NCBI GenBank assembly: GCA_965651935.1
Contig: CBFGTC010000008.1
Span: 13,106 to 77,105 of the forward strand
Direction of reading: 5' to 3'
Length of the DNA: 64,000 bases
From: JAFEDN01 sp965651935
GTDB lineage: Bacteria > Pseudomonadota > Gammaproteobacteria > Coxiellales > Coxiellaceae
Of the stretch, positions 55,753 through 64,000 are shown piece after piece (positions within the stretch are counted from its first letter, which is position 1; each line of letters begins with the position of its first letter). The translations under genes and the position numbers were made by a program. Under the pieces are notes generated by a model. It searched no databases. It worked only from the letters and a program-made list of their open reading frames with translations, and had not been told where the DNA came from.

Positions 55753-58176
55753 TTAATGAGTCCTTCTTTGAGAGGGCCTGCTGCGTTGTTTTTTCTCTTT
55801 CTCCACCACCGTAGGGGAGACTCCCACTTTGACTAAAGGTTCGGGCATTGAAGTCAGCGCTAATTGTAAAACCTCGTCGATCCATTGCACCGGATGAATT
55901 TTAACCTGATGCAAAACCTCGTTTGGTATTTCCTTTAAATCTTTGCGATTTTCTTCTGGGATAATAACTGTCTTAACACCGCCACGCAAAGCCGCCAATA
56001 ATTTTTCTTTCAGTCCGCCAATCGGCAAAACCTTACCACGCAAAGTAATTTCACCCGTCATAGCGACATCGGCTCGGACAGGTATGCGAGTAATAGCGGA
56101 TACCAAAGCAGTGCACATGGCAATACCCGCACTGGGTCCATCTTTAGGCGTCGCTCCTTCTGGAACGTGTACGTGAAAATCATGCTCTTGAAAGTAATCG
56201 GATTCGATACCAAACATTTCCGAACGGCTCCGAACCACCGTCATTGCTGCCTGGATAGATTCTTGCATTACATTGCCTAATCGTCCGGTTTGCAAAGATT
56301 TTCCTTTACCGGGAACGACTTGAGCTTCTATGGTTAATAATTCTCCACCGACTTCGGTCCAGGCCAAACCGGTGACTTGGCCTACTTGATTTTGAGTTTC
56401 AGCTAAACCAAAGCGAAAACGCTTCACGCCTAAATATTTTTCAACACTGCGGCTATTAATCTGCACGGTTTTGGGTTTTTTCTTAAAGATTAATGATTTC
56501 AGCACCTTGCGGCAAAGTTTAGAAATTTCCCGTTCTAAATTACGAACTCCGGCTTCACGAGTATAATCTTGGATAATCGACACAATAGCGCCATCGGTGA
56601 ATTTGATTTCTTTCTTTTTCAAGCCAGTCCGCTCTAATTGGCGCGGGATTAAATATTTTTTAGCAATATTGAGCTTTTCTTGTTCAGTGTAGCCCGCTAA
56701 ACGAATGACTTCCATACGGTCCAGTAAAGGCACGGGAATATCCATTGAATTAGCAGTAGCAATAAACATGACTTCCGATAAATCGTAATCCACTTCCAAA
56801 TAATGATCATTAAAAGCAAAGTTTTGTTCGGGATCTAAAACTTCCAATAGTGCAGAGGCAGGATCACCGCGAAAATCCATCGCCATTTTATCGACTTCAT
56901 CTAGCATAAATAGCGGATTGCGTACTTTCACTTTAGTCAATTTTTGAATTATTTTTCCGGGCATCGCACCGATATAAGTGCGGCGATGTCCGCGAATTTC
57001 AGCCTCATCTCGGACTCCGCCTAAAGAAATACGCACAAATTCACGACCGGTAGCATTGGCAATAGATTGCCCTAAAGAGGTTTTACCCACGCCCGGCGGT
57101 CCGACTAAACATAATATTGGACCGCGCAATTTTTTTGCCCGCTGTTGCACAGCTAAATATTCCAATATCCGTTCTTTGACCTCTTTTAAGCCGTAGTGGT
57201 CGGCGTCCAAGATGGCTTCCGCTTTTTCTAAATCGTGAGTGGTTTTACTGCGTTTGCTCCAAGGTACTTGGATTAAAACATCTAAGTAATTACGGCTAAC
57301 AGTGGCTTCAGCTGACATGGGTGACATCATTTTCAGCTTAGCTAACTCAGATTCTGCCTTTTCTCTTGCCTCTTTTGGCATTCCTGCTTCTTCGATTTTC
57401 TTTTGCAGATCTTTAATTTCGTCTTGAAATGAACCGGCGCCTTCTTCCATCTCGCCTAATTCTTTTTGAATGGCCTTGATTTTTTCGCTGAGATAATACT
57501 GCCGTTGGCTTTTTTCGACTTGTTGTTTTACTCGGCCTTGTACGCGTTTTTCTACTTCAACGAGATCGAGTTCTTCGCTTAAAAATTTATGTAAAAGCTC
57601 TAGCCTAGCACGTACATTGATTTGTTCTAATATCTCTTGGCGTGCGGCAATTTTAATGCTGAGATGCGCGGCGATGTTATCGGCTAAATTACCCGGGTTT
57701 TCAAGATTTCTCAATGAGGTGATTAATTCGCTGGGAATTTTTTTATTGAGTTTTATTAATTCCTCAAATTGGTTTAAAACGCTGCGCATGAGGACAATAA
57801 TTTCAGTATCTTCTAGTGCACCCTGATCAGTCAACGGCTCGATTTCGGCGCTGAAATGATCTTTTTCATTCTTCATTGCAATTAAACAACCTCGTTGCAC
57901 TCCCTCCACTAACACTTTTACGGTACCATCCGGAAGATGTAGCAACTGTAAAATAGTCGCGATGGCGCCTATTTCATATAAATCTTTAATAGTGGGAGCA
58001 TCGATAGCGGCATCTTTTTGTGCTATCAAAAAAATTTGTTTTTCCGCCGTCATTGCCTTTTCCAAAGCCTTGATGGATTCAGGACGGCCCACAAACAATG
58101 GAATTACCATATGCGGGAAAATAACCACGTCGCGTAAAGGCAACAATGGTAAGTTAATTTTGTTACTCTCTTGCAT
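55753..58176 (-). CDS. lon: ATP-dependent protease La
   Basis: 807 residues. The Lon N-terminal domain starts LPLLPLRDVVIFPHMVIPLF. AAA+ Walker A GPPGVGKTSLGQ and DEVDKM follow. The catalytic serine is in PKDGPSAGIAM, with Lys downstream in GGLKEKLLAA. It degrades misfolded and regulatory proteins. It follows clpX by 2 bp. HU, often encoded after lon, is not found here. Confidence 0.99.
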   Translation of the reverse strand: MQESNKINLPLLPLRDVVIFPHMVIPLFVGRPESIKALEKAMTAEKQIFLIAQKDAAIDAPTIKDLYEIGAIATILQLLHLPDGTVKVLVEGVQRGCLIAMKNEKDHFSAEIEPLTDQGALEDTEIIVLMRSVLNQFEELIKLNKKIPSELITSLRNLENPGNLADNIAAHLSIKIAARQEILEQINVRARLELLHKFLSEELDLVEVEKRVQGRVKQQVEKSQRQYYLSEKIKAIQKELGEMEEGAGSFQDEIKDLQKKIEEAGMPKEAREKAESELAKLKMMSPMSAEATVSRNYLDVLIQVPWSKRSKTTHDLEKAEAILDADHYGLKEVKERILEYLAVQQRAKKLRGPILCLVGPPGVGKTSLGQSIANATGREFVRISLGGVRDEAEIRGHRRTYIGAMPGKIIQKLTKVKVRNPLFMLDEVDKMAMDFRGDPASALLEVLDPEQNFAFNDHYLEVDYDLSEVMFIATANSMDIPVPLLDRMEVIRLAGYTEQEKLNIAKKYLIPRQLERTGLKKKEIKFTDGAIVSIIQDYTREAGVRNLEREISKLCRKVLKSLIFKKKPKTVQINSRSVEKYLGVKRFRFGLAETQNQVGQVTGLAWTEVGGELLTIEAQVVPGKGKSLQTGRLGNVMQESIQAAMTVVRSRSEMFGIESDYFQEHDFHVHVPEGATPKDGPSAGIAMCTALVSAITRIPVRADVAMTGEITLRGKVLPIGGLKEKLLAALRGGVKTVIIPEENRKDLKEIPNEVLHQVKIHPVQWIDEVLQLALTSMPEPLVKVGVSPTVVEKEKKQRSRPSQRRTH

Positions 58177-58178
58177 CC

Positions 58179-59441
58179 TTAAACCTCCCCAACGACTTTG
58201 CGTGAATCGTTTTGTTGATAAATATAGATCGGTTTGGCTTCATTATTGATGACGTTTTCGTCGACAATGACTTTTTCTAACCCAGTCAAAGCGGGCAGTT
58301 CATACATCACATCCAATAACTTATTTTCGACAATGGACCTCAACCCTCTGGCGCCGGATTTACGTTTAATGGCCTGCGCCGCAATCGCCTCTAATGCTTT
58401 TTCTTTAAAGACCAATTCTACGTTTTCAAAAGAAAATAACTTTTGATATTGTTTAGTCAACGCGTTTTTAGGTTCGGTGAGTATTTGGATTAAAGCCGCT
58501 TCATTTAGCTCGTCTAGCACTGAGATTACTGGCAAGCGGCCAACAAATTCTGGGATTAAACCAAACTTCATTAAATCATCGGGTTCAACCTGACGCATTA
58601 ATTCAGCCGTAGCGATGGGAAGATCCTTGTCTTTGACTTTGGCGCCAAAGCCAATGCTGCTGGTGTCGGTGCGTTGTTGAATAATTTTGGGTAAATCAGC
58701 AAATGCGCCTCCACATATAAATAAAATATTAGAAGTATCTACTTGCAAATATTCTTGTTGCGGGTGTTTACGACCCCCTTGTGGTGGAATCGAAGCCACC
58801 GTGCCTTCAATAAGTTTTAATAAAGCTTGTTGTACTCCTTCACCGGAAACATCTCTTGTTAAAGAAGCGCTTTCACTTTTTCGCGCAATTTTATCGATTT
58901 CATCGATATAAATAATACCGCGCTGGGCTTTTTCTACATTGTACTCGCAACGCTGTAGCAATTTTTGAATAATATTTTCCACGTCTTCACCGACATAACC
59001 GGCTTCAGTTAACGTAGTGGCATCGGCAATAGCGAATGGAACATCCAAAATTTTTGCCAAAGTTTGTGCTAATAGCGTTTTCCCTGAACCGGTAGGCCCG
59101 ATTAGTAGAATATTACTTTTGGCTAATTCGACATCTCGCGTTGGATCAACTTGATATTGTAAGCGTTTATAATGGTTATAAACGGCCACTGAAAGTGTTT
59201 TTTTGGCGAACTCTTGACCGATCACATAATCGTTAAGGCGCTGATGGATATATTGCGGCTTAGGCAGCTCTGTTTGACTCCCGCTAATTTGAGAACGTTC
59301 TTCTTCACGAATGATTTCAGTGCACAAATTAACGCATTCGTTACACACATACACTGAAGGGCCAGCGATCAATTTACGAACCTCATTTTGGCTCTTACCG
59401 CAAAATGAGCAATATAATGTTTTGGTATTTTCTCCACTCAT
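58179..59441 (-). CDS. clpX: ATP-dependent Clp protease ATPase subunit ClpX
   Basis: 420 residues from the ATG at 59441, which has AGGGGGA 6 nt upstream. The zinc-binding domain holds C11, C14, C33 and C36. Walker A is GPTGSGKTLLAQTLA. The RKSESASLTRDVSGEGVQQALLK segment forms the pore-loop region. It unfolds substrates for ClpP, encoded just upstream. Confidence 0.98.
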   Translation of the reverse strand: MSGENTKTLYCSFCGKSQNEVRKLIAGPSVYVCNECVNLCTEIIREEERSQISGSQTELPKPQYIHQRLNDYVIGQEFAKKTLSVAVYNHYKRLQYQVDPTRDVELAKSNILLIGPTGSGKTLLAQTLAKILDVPFAIADATTLTEAGYVGEDVENIIQKLLQRCEYNVEKAQRGIIYIDEIDKIARKSESASLTRDVSGEGVQQALLKLIEGTVASIPPQGGRKHPQQEYLQVDTSNILFICGGAFADLPKIIQQRTDTSSIGFGAKVKDKDLPIATAELMRQVEPDDLMKFGLIPEFVGRLPVISVLDELNEAALIQILTEPKNALTKQYQKLFSFENVELVFKEKALEAIAAQAIKRKSGARGLRSIVENKLLDVMYELPALTGLEKVIVDENVINNEAKPIYIYQQNDSRKVVGEV

Positions 59442-59490
59442 ATTTATTCCCCCTAAATTCATAATATGGGCAGCTTGCAAATTTTTCAAT

Positions 59491-59511
59491 GGGGAGAATG
59501 GAATTCTCCCC
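59491..59511. repeat. GGGGAGAAT hairpin between clpP and clpX
   Basis: A perfect 9-bp inverted repeat ggggagaat / attctcccc with a 3-nt loop. The stem is nearly identical to that at 16153-16174. It lies inside the clpP-clpX gap, where it could lower readthrough or stabilise the clpP message. Confidence 0.55.
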
Positions 59512-59594
59512 GGGATGGAGTTAATTTCTGATTATGTACTCCACCCATTGCCCCGTGAGATTTTCAGTTAGGTTAACATCAAAGGCAGAATTTT

Positions 59595-60203
59595 TTATGA
59601 GTTTCTTGCTTCGAAAATGCTATCGACTATTCCATAATTCACAGCTTGTTGCGCATCCATAAAGAAATCCCGGTTGGTGTCTTTTTCTACTTGTTGAAGA
59701 TTTTGACCGGTATGTTTAGAAAGAATTTGATTGACAAGATCGCTAATTCGTTGAGTTTCCCGCGCATGAATTTGGATATCCGTGCCCTGTCCTTGATAAC
59801 CACCTAAAACTTGGTGGATCATCACGGTTGAGTGACGCAAACAATGGCGTTTGCCTTTGGCGCCTGCGGATAATAATAAAGCGGCGGCACTGGCTGCTTG
59901 ACCAATACAAAGAGTGCTCACCTCCGGTTTAATGAATTGCATGGTGTCATAAATTGCTAAAGCCGCATTTACTACTCCTCCGCCTGAATTGATGTAAATG
60001 GATATATCTTTGGTCGGGTTTTCCGATTCTAAAAATAGAAGTTGCGCAACGATTAAATTAGCGGAGTGTTCTTCTATTGGCCCGGTAAGGAAAATGATCC
60101 TTTCTTTGAGTAATCGCGAATAAATATCATACGCGCGCTCGCCGCGGGCACTTTGTTCCACGACCATGGGTACTAAATTTGATAAAATCAACTCATTTTT
60201 CAT
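59595..60203 (-). CDS. clpP: ATP-dependent Clp protease proteolytic subunit ClpP
   Basis: 202 residues. Catalytic Ser105 is in IGQAASAAAL and His130 is in HSTVMIHQ. The family blocks SRGERAYDIYSRLLKERIIFLTG and YGIVDSIFEARNS are intact. Several normally conserved positions differ: INSPGG is INSGGG, QAASMG is QAASAA, LPNS is LRHS and HQPLGG is HQVLGG. The triad is kept, so it is probably active but divergent. It lies between tig and clpX as usual. Confidence 0.95.
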   Translation of the reverse strand: MKNELILSNLVPMVVEQSARGERAYDIYSRLLKERIIFLTGPIEEHSANLIVAQLLFLESENPTKDISIYINSGGGVVNAALAIYDTMQFIKPEVSTLCIGQAASAAALLLSAGAKGKRHCLRHSTVMIHQVLGGYQGQGTDIQIHARETQRISDLVNQILSKHTGQNLQQVEKDTNRDFFMDAQQAVNYGIVDSIFEARNS

Positions 60204-60248
60204 AATAAAATTTATCCTTGTATTTTATTCCCCAGGGAGGGAGTATCA

Positions 60249-61562
60249 TTATTTAGCAAAAGCTTCCTGATAAGAAACTGTTTTTTCCACTACTTGAGCT
60301 TCCTCCAGTAATTTTTGAACGACTTGATCTTCTAAAACCAGTGTTTCAATTTCACTGAGGATACGTTTGTTTTGATAATACCAAGCTGCCATTTCCTCGG
60401 GATTATGGTAGCCCGATGCGAGTACCATTTCATTCACTTTTTCTCTCACTTTATTTTTATCGGATTTGACTCCCAGGCGCTTGGCTTCTTCACCAATCAG
60501 TAGGCCCAGTACTACCCGCTTACGCGCTTGCGCAATAAAAGGATCGCGGGGCAATTGTATACTGGCAGGATCTTTGCCTTTCCAGCCGGGCTGAGAACTA
60601 ATTTGCTGGCGGGCCACTTCTTGTAGTTGTTTTATCTCATCTTCAACCATGGATTGTGGAATTTCTAAAACATTTAATTCAATGAGACGGTCCAACACTT
60701 GATCTTTTAAGCGGTTGGCCAAACGATTTTTTAATTCCATTTCCATGTCAGTGCGTAATTTTTTCCTTAATTCATCCACTCCGCCCTTGACGCCAGTTTG
60801 TTGTACAAACTCTTCGGTTAAGTCAGGGAGGTGGGCTTCTTGCACCTCATGTACTTTAATCTTAAATACGGCATTTTGCTCTGCTAAATGCGCAGCAGGG
60901 TAATCTTTGGGGAAGGCGACGTTGACACTCACATCGTCTCCGGCGCTAGCGCCAATGATCCCTTCCTCAAAACCCGCGATCATTTGTTTAGAACCTAATT
61001 CCAAGATGAATTCTTTTCCACTGCCGCCAGGGAAAGGTTTGCCGTCAATAAACCCGTCAAAATCAATTTTAACACGATCATTGTTTTGAGCCGCACGTGA
61101 GACAGTATGCCAATGAGCATGTTGACGACGTAATTTATCCATCATAAGGTCAACATCGGCATCAGTCACTTCAGCTACAAACTTTTCGATCTGGGCTTGA
61201 TTGTAATTCGCTAATTGGATTTCAGGATAAGCTTCAAAAGCCACTTCAAATTTAAGGTCTTCATTTTTGTTGATGGGGCCTGGAGTCACTTGCGGTGAAC
61301 CAGCCACTTTCAGTTGATTATCAGCCACGGCTTGCTGAAAGCTGGCTTGCATTAATTCAGAGGCGACATCTTTCATCACTATTGCGCCAAAACGATTTTC
61401 CACAATGTTGAATGGTATTTTTCCGGGACGGAAGCCAGGTAAACGAACGTTTTTAGCCACTTCTTTTAGGCGTTCATTATACGCTTCTTGAAAACGTTTT
61501 GCGGGCACCACAACATTTAAACGTCGTGCTAAACCTTCTAATTTGATCACTTCAACTTGCAT
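60249..61562 (-). CDS. tig: Trigger factor
   Basis: 437 residues. The ribosome-binding signature GFRPGKIP is in the N-terminal domain. The FKBP-type PPIase segment and a long helical C-terminal arm follow. It binds nascent chains at the exit tunnel. It is the first gene of tig-clpP-clpX-lon. tRNA-Leu lies just upstream. Confidence 0.98.
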   Translation of the reverse strand: MQVEVIKLEGLARRLNVVVPAKRFQEAYNERLKEVAKNVRLPGFRPGKIPFNIVENRFGAIVMKDVASELMQASFQQAVADNQLKVAGSPQVTPGPINKNEDLKFEVAFEAYPEIQLANYNQAQIEKFVAEVTDADVDLMMDKLRRQHAHWHTVSRAAQNNDRVKIDFDGFIDGKPFPGGSGKEFILELGSKQMIAGFEEGIIGASAGDDVSVNVAFPKDYPAAHLAEQNAVFKIKVHEVQEAHLPDLTEEFVQQTGVKGGVDELRKKLRTDMEMELKNRLANRLKDQVLDRLIELNVLEIPQSMVEDEIKQLQEVARQQISSQPGWKGKDPASIQLPRDPFIAQARKRVVLGLLIGEEAKRLGVKSDKNKVREKVNEMVLASGYHNPEEMAAWYYQNKRILSEIETLVLEDQVVQKLLEEAQVVEKTVSYQEAFAK

Positions 61563-61583
61563 ATTATCAACCTCTTAAGTTTC

Positions 61584-61665
<82 letters not shown>

Positions 61666-62061
61666 CTCTTTTTAAACCGGCTATTTAACACTAATCCCAC
61701 CATTATTTCAACTTACCTAAACTCAATCAGCATTTATTAGGAACGGAATCAAATCATCTTTAACAATTAGCCCAATTTTGCATCACCATAAAAAGATTGT
61801 TGCTGATATTGAAAAGGATAAAACTTTACGCGCGACAGGGAGAAAAAATCTTTTATTTTAGGCTTTACCCTCAATATTAGCCAATTTTATTGGAAGCCCT
61901 ACTCATATGCCTTTCCTTAAAGGTAGGAAATTTTATTTTTCAGAAAGAATGTTTGGAATATCCAATGAAGTGAATAGGGCTGTGGATTAGCACATTTCTC
62001 AATTAAATAATTCTTTCAGATCGTCTCTGCTTTCGCGATAGTCGCGAACGTAGGTCTTGGC
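61666..62061. other. Gene-free 396-bp region
   Basis: No gene can be supported. A 27-codon frame on the plus strand (61907-61990, starting MPFLKGRKFYFSERMF) has no recognisable homology to me. A perfect hairpin ttcgcga-tag-tcgcgaa (62032-62048) lies just after the asmA-type stop, without a T-run. The rest is AT-rich. Confidence 0.5.
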
Positions 62062-63315
62062 TCAAAAAGGCAAAGCAAACTTAAAATGGCCTAAATCGAT
62101 TTTTACTTTGGGGTTATTCAGCTCACCTTTAATTTTTAATGGTAGCTTCAGACCGTATGCATCAACCTTCAAGATATAATCCAGTTGATTGCTAGCGAAA
62201 TTAATCGAACCCTTACCATTGGCTTGTAAAAAATTTGACTGTAAATTGAGATCGGGATTGGTGAATAGATCATTTTCGATAATCCCAGAAGCCGTTAACT
62301 GAGAAAAATGAGTGCTGTTGTCATTGATCTCAACTTCATTATTTTGTAAAAATTGACGCACTGCTTGAATTTGTTTGATTAAATTAATATAATTTAAGAC
62401 TCCATTACGCATAATAAATTTTATTTTACCGTTGATATTTTCATTGATGTTAAGATTGACATTTAAATCAGCCGGTCCACTCAGAATTTTCGAGCGCAAC
62501 ACTTGTTGCATTTCCACTTGGTGGAATTGAACCTCTATCTGATAGCGAGGTTTGATGGTGAAATAGGAGAGATTTACTTTCCCCTGAATATCGCCACCAG
62601 CAAATTTTCCCTGTATAGCGGTAAAACGAATTTTTTGAAGATCCGCTAAAAAAGGGGAAACCAGTTTATCAAAAGAATAATTTTTTATTATAAAATTTTC
62701 GGCTTGGACATCCCCGCTAAAATGCTGACCGGAATCAGTCTTAAAACGAATTTTGGCGTTTTTAATTTGGGCAGGAAATCCGGGCCAACCGGAAAAGCGG
62801 GGCATGTTCATTTTTCCAGTAAATTGCAAGCCATTTTCATGTTTTGACCCAGAAACCTCACCCGAAGCGTGTACGTCTTCACTATTTATATTTAAATCCG
62901 TCACATTAAAACTTTGCTGGGGAATATTAATCTGCAAATCACCACTAATTTTAAAATGCTGGGCTTTTTTAAAAATAACCTTATCTGTCTCTGTGGAAAA
63001 TTGTTTTAGGAACACTTCTTCAAACTTAATTTGACGAGAAATTAGGGTTGGCCAATTTAGATAAATATCGGCTTGTTGCACTTGCGCTGAGGGCAGTCGC
63101 AGTTGATGGATACGCAAACCGAATTTCGGCGCCGCTATCCACTCCATATTCCCTTGGATTTGGACTGGCATTCCCGTACGAGCATAAACTTGGTGAATAA
63201 TCTGATTTTTAAACCGATTAGGATTGACTAGAATAAAAAACAGCACAGCAATTGTTAAGATAACAATGATGATTAAAATGCCTAAAATCAATAAAATTTT
63301 TCGAAGGAGTTTCAT
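62062..63315 (-). CDS. AsmA family protein
   Basis: 417 residues, shorter than E. coli AsmA (617). One N-terminal membrane helix (ILLILGILIIIVILTIAVLFFI) is followed by VNPNRFKNQIIHQVYARTG, the AsmA start, and GLRIHQLRLP. The C-terminal half repeats beta-strand patterns ending in LKIKGELNNPKVKIDLG. AsmA-like proteins span the periplasm and move lipids or influence outer membrane assembly. It is downstream of the Asn-rich gene. Confidence 0.9.
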   Translation of the reverse strand: MKLLRKILLILGILIIIVILTIAVLFFILVNPNRFKNQIIHQVYARTGMPVQIQGNMEWIAAPKFGLRIHQLRLPSAQVQQADIYLNWPTLISRQIKFEEVFLKQFSTETDKVIFKKAQHFKISGDLQINIPQQSFNVTDLNINSEDVHASGEVSGSKHENGLQFTGKMNMPRFSGWPGFPAQIKNAKIRFKTDSGQHFSGDVQAENFIIKNYSFDKLVSPFLADLQKIRFTAIQGKFAGGDIQGKVNLSYFTIKPRYQIEVQFHQVEMQQVLRSKILSGPADLNVNLNINENINGKIKFIMRNGVLNYINLIKQIQAVRQFLQNNEVEINDNSTHFSQLTASGIIENDLFTNPDLNLQSNFLQANGKGSINFASNQLDYILKVDAYGLKLPLKIKGELNNPKVKIDLGHFKFALPF

Positions 63316-63362
63316 AAACTACTTCCTTGCCTTCTCCACAGTGACTAGCCTGAATCAAAAAA

Positions 63363-63393
63363 AAAGCCCGGAATTGGTAACAAACCGGGCTTT
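63363..63393 (-). terminator. Rho-independent terminator of the Asn-rich protein gene
   Basis: A 9-bp stem, aaagcccgg / ccgggcttt, with a 13-nt loop is followed on the minus strand by a run of nine T. It lies 17 bp after the stop of the gene at 63410. Confidence 0.9.
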
Positions 63394-63409
63394 ATCAGTT
63401 TATTAATTC

Positions 63410-63832
63410 TTACTGATTTGGATTAGAGGTAGTGACACCGCCACTGGGAGTGGTTTCAGGAGTGGTGGTCGTTTCAGGAGCCGTTGTCGAAGACGCCGCG
63501 TCAGGGCTGGTCATGCTGGGAGCCGGAGTAGATGGATTTGTTGAATTATTATCACCATTGTTATTGTTGTTATTATTGTTATTGTTATCGTTATTATTGT
63601 TGTTATTATTATGGTTATTATTTGGATTAGTGGTGCTACCGCCGATTTGCTCGCAAGCAGATTTGCTGACTAGCACATAACCATCGCCGTTTTTATTAAC
63701 GCCATAACATTTCACATTTTTAGGGCAGCTGGAGTTGTGATTGGTTTTGGCAACCGCATTCATAGATATAACCGCAAAGCCGACTGCCGCGATAGCCGCG
63801 ATACCCAAACCCGCTAGATTTTTTAGATTCAT
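63410..63832 (-). CDS. Exported Asn-rich protein with DUF2282-like cysteine motif
   Basis: 140 residues. A signal peptide (GLGIAAIAAVGFAVISMNAVA) is followed by SSCPKNVKCYGVNKNGDG and VSKSACEQIGG. These resemble the ends of DUF2282 (BufA-type, metal-linked) precursors: CYGVxKxG and VPKGTCEKLGG, with the usual middle part missing. A tract of about 25 mostly Asn residues encoded by AAT/AAC triplets, then a Thr/Pro/Ser tail, completes it. AAAGGAG lies upstream. It has its own terminator. The DUF2282 link is tentative; no bufB/bufC-like neighbour is present. Confidence 0.6.
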   Translation of the reverse strand: MNLKNLAGLGIAAIAAVGFAVISMNAVAKTNHNSSCPKNVKCYGVNKNGDGYVLVSKSACEQIGGSTTNPNNNHNNNNNNNDNNNNNNNNNNGDNNSTNPSTPAPSMTSPDAASSTTAPETTTTPETTPSGGVTTSNPNQ

Positions 63833-63952
63833 GATTCACTCCTTTAATTTGAATATTTAACAAAACCATTTGTCATTCAGAACTAATCTGAAATCGTTCC
63901 ATATTAAAGACTTTCTTTTATACATGCAACACTTACAATCATTCCCCAGCGA

Positions 63953-63970
63953 CTCCCGCTGAAGCGGGAG
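63953..63970. repeat. Hairpin near the right edge
   Basis: The inverted repeat ctcccgc / gcgggag with a TGAA loop is followed on the plus strand by ATTTTATT. It lies just beyond a possible stop codon (63974-63976, minus strand) of a gene outside the window, so it could be its terminator. It resembles the other GGGA/TCCC stems. Confidence 0.45.
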
Positions 63971-64000
63971 ATTTTATTCTAACGGGCTGGGTAATTTTGA

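Noticed and set aside
61907..61990. 27-codon plus-strand ORF in the gap before the AsmA-type gene
   Set aside because: No recognisable similarity and no clear ribosome site; likely chance.
63536..63612. Triplet repeat tract considered as a CRISPR or minisatellite
   Set aside because: It is a simple in-frame AAT/AAC tract coding for Asn; no spacer structure.
63432..63680. Plus-strand frame rich in Leu over the Asn-repeat gene
   Set aside because: It is the antisense of the poly-Asn triplets, which forces Leu/Val codons; no ribosome site or family.
63974..64000. Possible C-terminus (SKLPSPLE then stop) of a minus-strand gene at the right edge
   Set aside because: Eight codons are too few to support a gene call; another frame is also open.

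Overview
The window comes from a gammaproteobacterial chromosome with AT-leaning composition. Almost everything in it is core, vertically inherited gene content in familiar gammaproteobacterial blocks. These include thrS-infC-rpmI-rplT-pheST-ihfA with a merR-type gene and tRNA-Pro, tig-clpP-clpX-lon, mlaFEDCB-murA, kdsD-kdsC-lptCAB-hpf, and cmk-rpsA-lapB. A giant NAD-glutamate dehydrogenase, acetoacetyl-CoA synthetase, HMG-CoA lyase and a PmrA/QseB-type two-component system with a perfect PmrA-like box point to the Legionellales (Coxiella/Legionella relatives). That placement is an inference from gene content and order, not a phylogeny. I see no prophage, insertion sequence, CRISPR array or plasmid genes.

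Layout: 0-7.9 kb is a minus-strand block (lapB fragment, rpsA, cmk, an unknown HELTH zincin-like protein where aroA often sits, serC, gyrA, a host-attachment-family protein). 8-16 kb mixes mtaD, an exported Ig-like protein, HMG-CoA lyase, typA, a biotin ligase lacking the repressor domain, a DedA protein, a small exported protein and rmuC. 16.2-25.2 kb holds kdsB-ycaR, tRNA-Pro, the long translation operon (AUU-started infC), a PspC protein and tRNA-Val. 25.3-35.8 kb holds acetoacetyl-CoA synthetase, folE, a HIT protein, a DoxX-like protein, NAD-GDH, and the divergent two-component pair. 36-44.8 kb has an RRM protein, a 480-bp gap with DnaA boxes, an AddB/AddA-like nuclease-helicase pair, a 5'-nucleotidase, orn and plsY. 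44.8-54.4 kb is envelope biogenesis: tsaD, murA, the Mla lipid-transport operon, and divergently the KDO/LPS-transport operon ending in hpf and an HPr-like protein. 54.4-64 kb carries pmbA, lon, clpX, clpP, tig, tRNA-Leu, an AsmA-family protein and an Asn-rich exported protein.

How the genes work together: outer-membrane asymmetry and LPS are served by kdsB, kdsD, kdsC, lptA/B/C, lapB and mlaB-F. Protein quality control is served by tig, clpP, clpX, lon and pmbA. NAD-GDH, HMG-CoA lyase and AacS suggest amino-acid and ketone-body carbon use. Several standard neighbours are missing from otherwise conserved blocks: aroA, ihfB/lapA, rpoN/ptsN/rapZ and the HU gene after lon. This suggests lineage-specific erosion or relocation.

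Most notable: the PmrA-like box between gdhB and the regulator; the unknown zincin; loss of rpoN-ptsN-rapZ together with an HPr carrying Asp at the regulatory Ser46 position; a ClpP with substitutions in conserved active-site-flanking motifs; three tRNAs without encoded CCA; a small family of GGGA/TCCC intergenic hairpins; and an Asn-rich exported protein with a DUF2282-like cysteine motif. I did not find a convincing wholly new multi-gene system.
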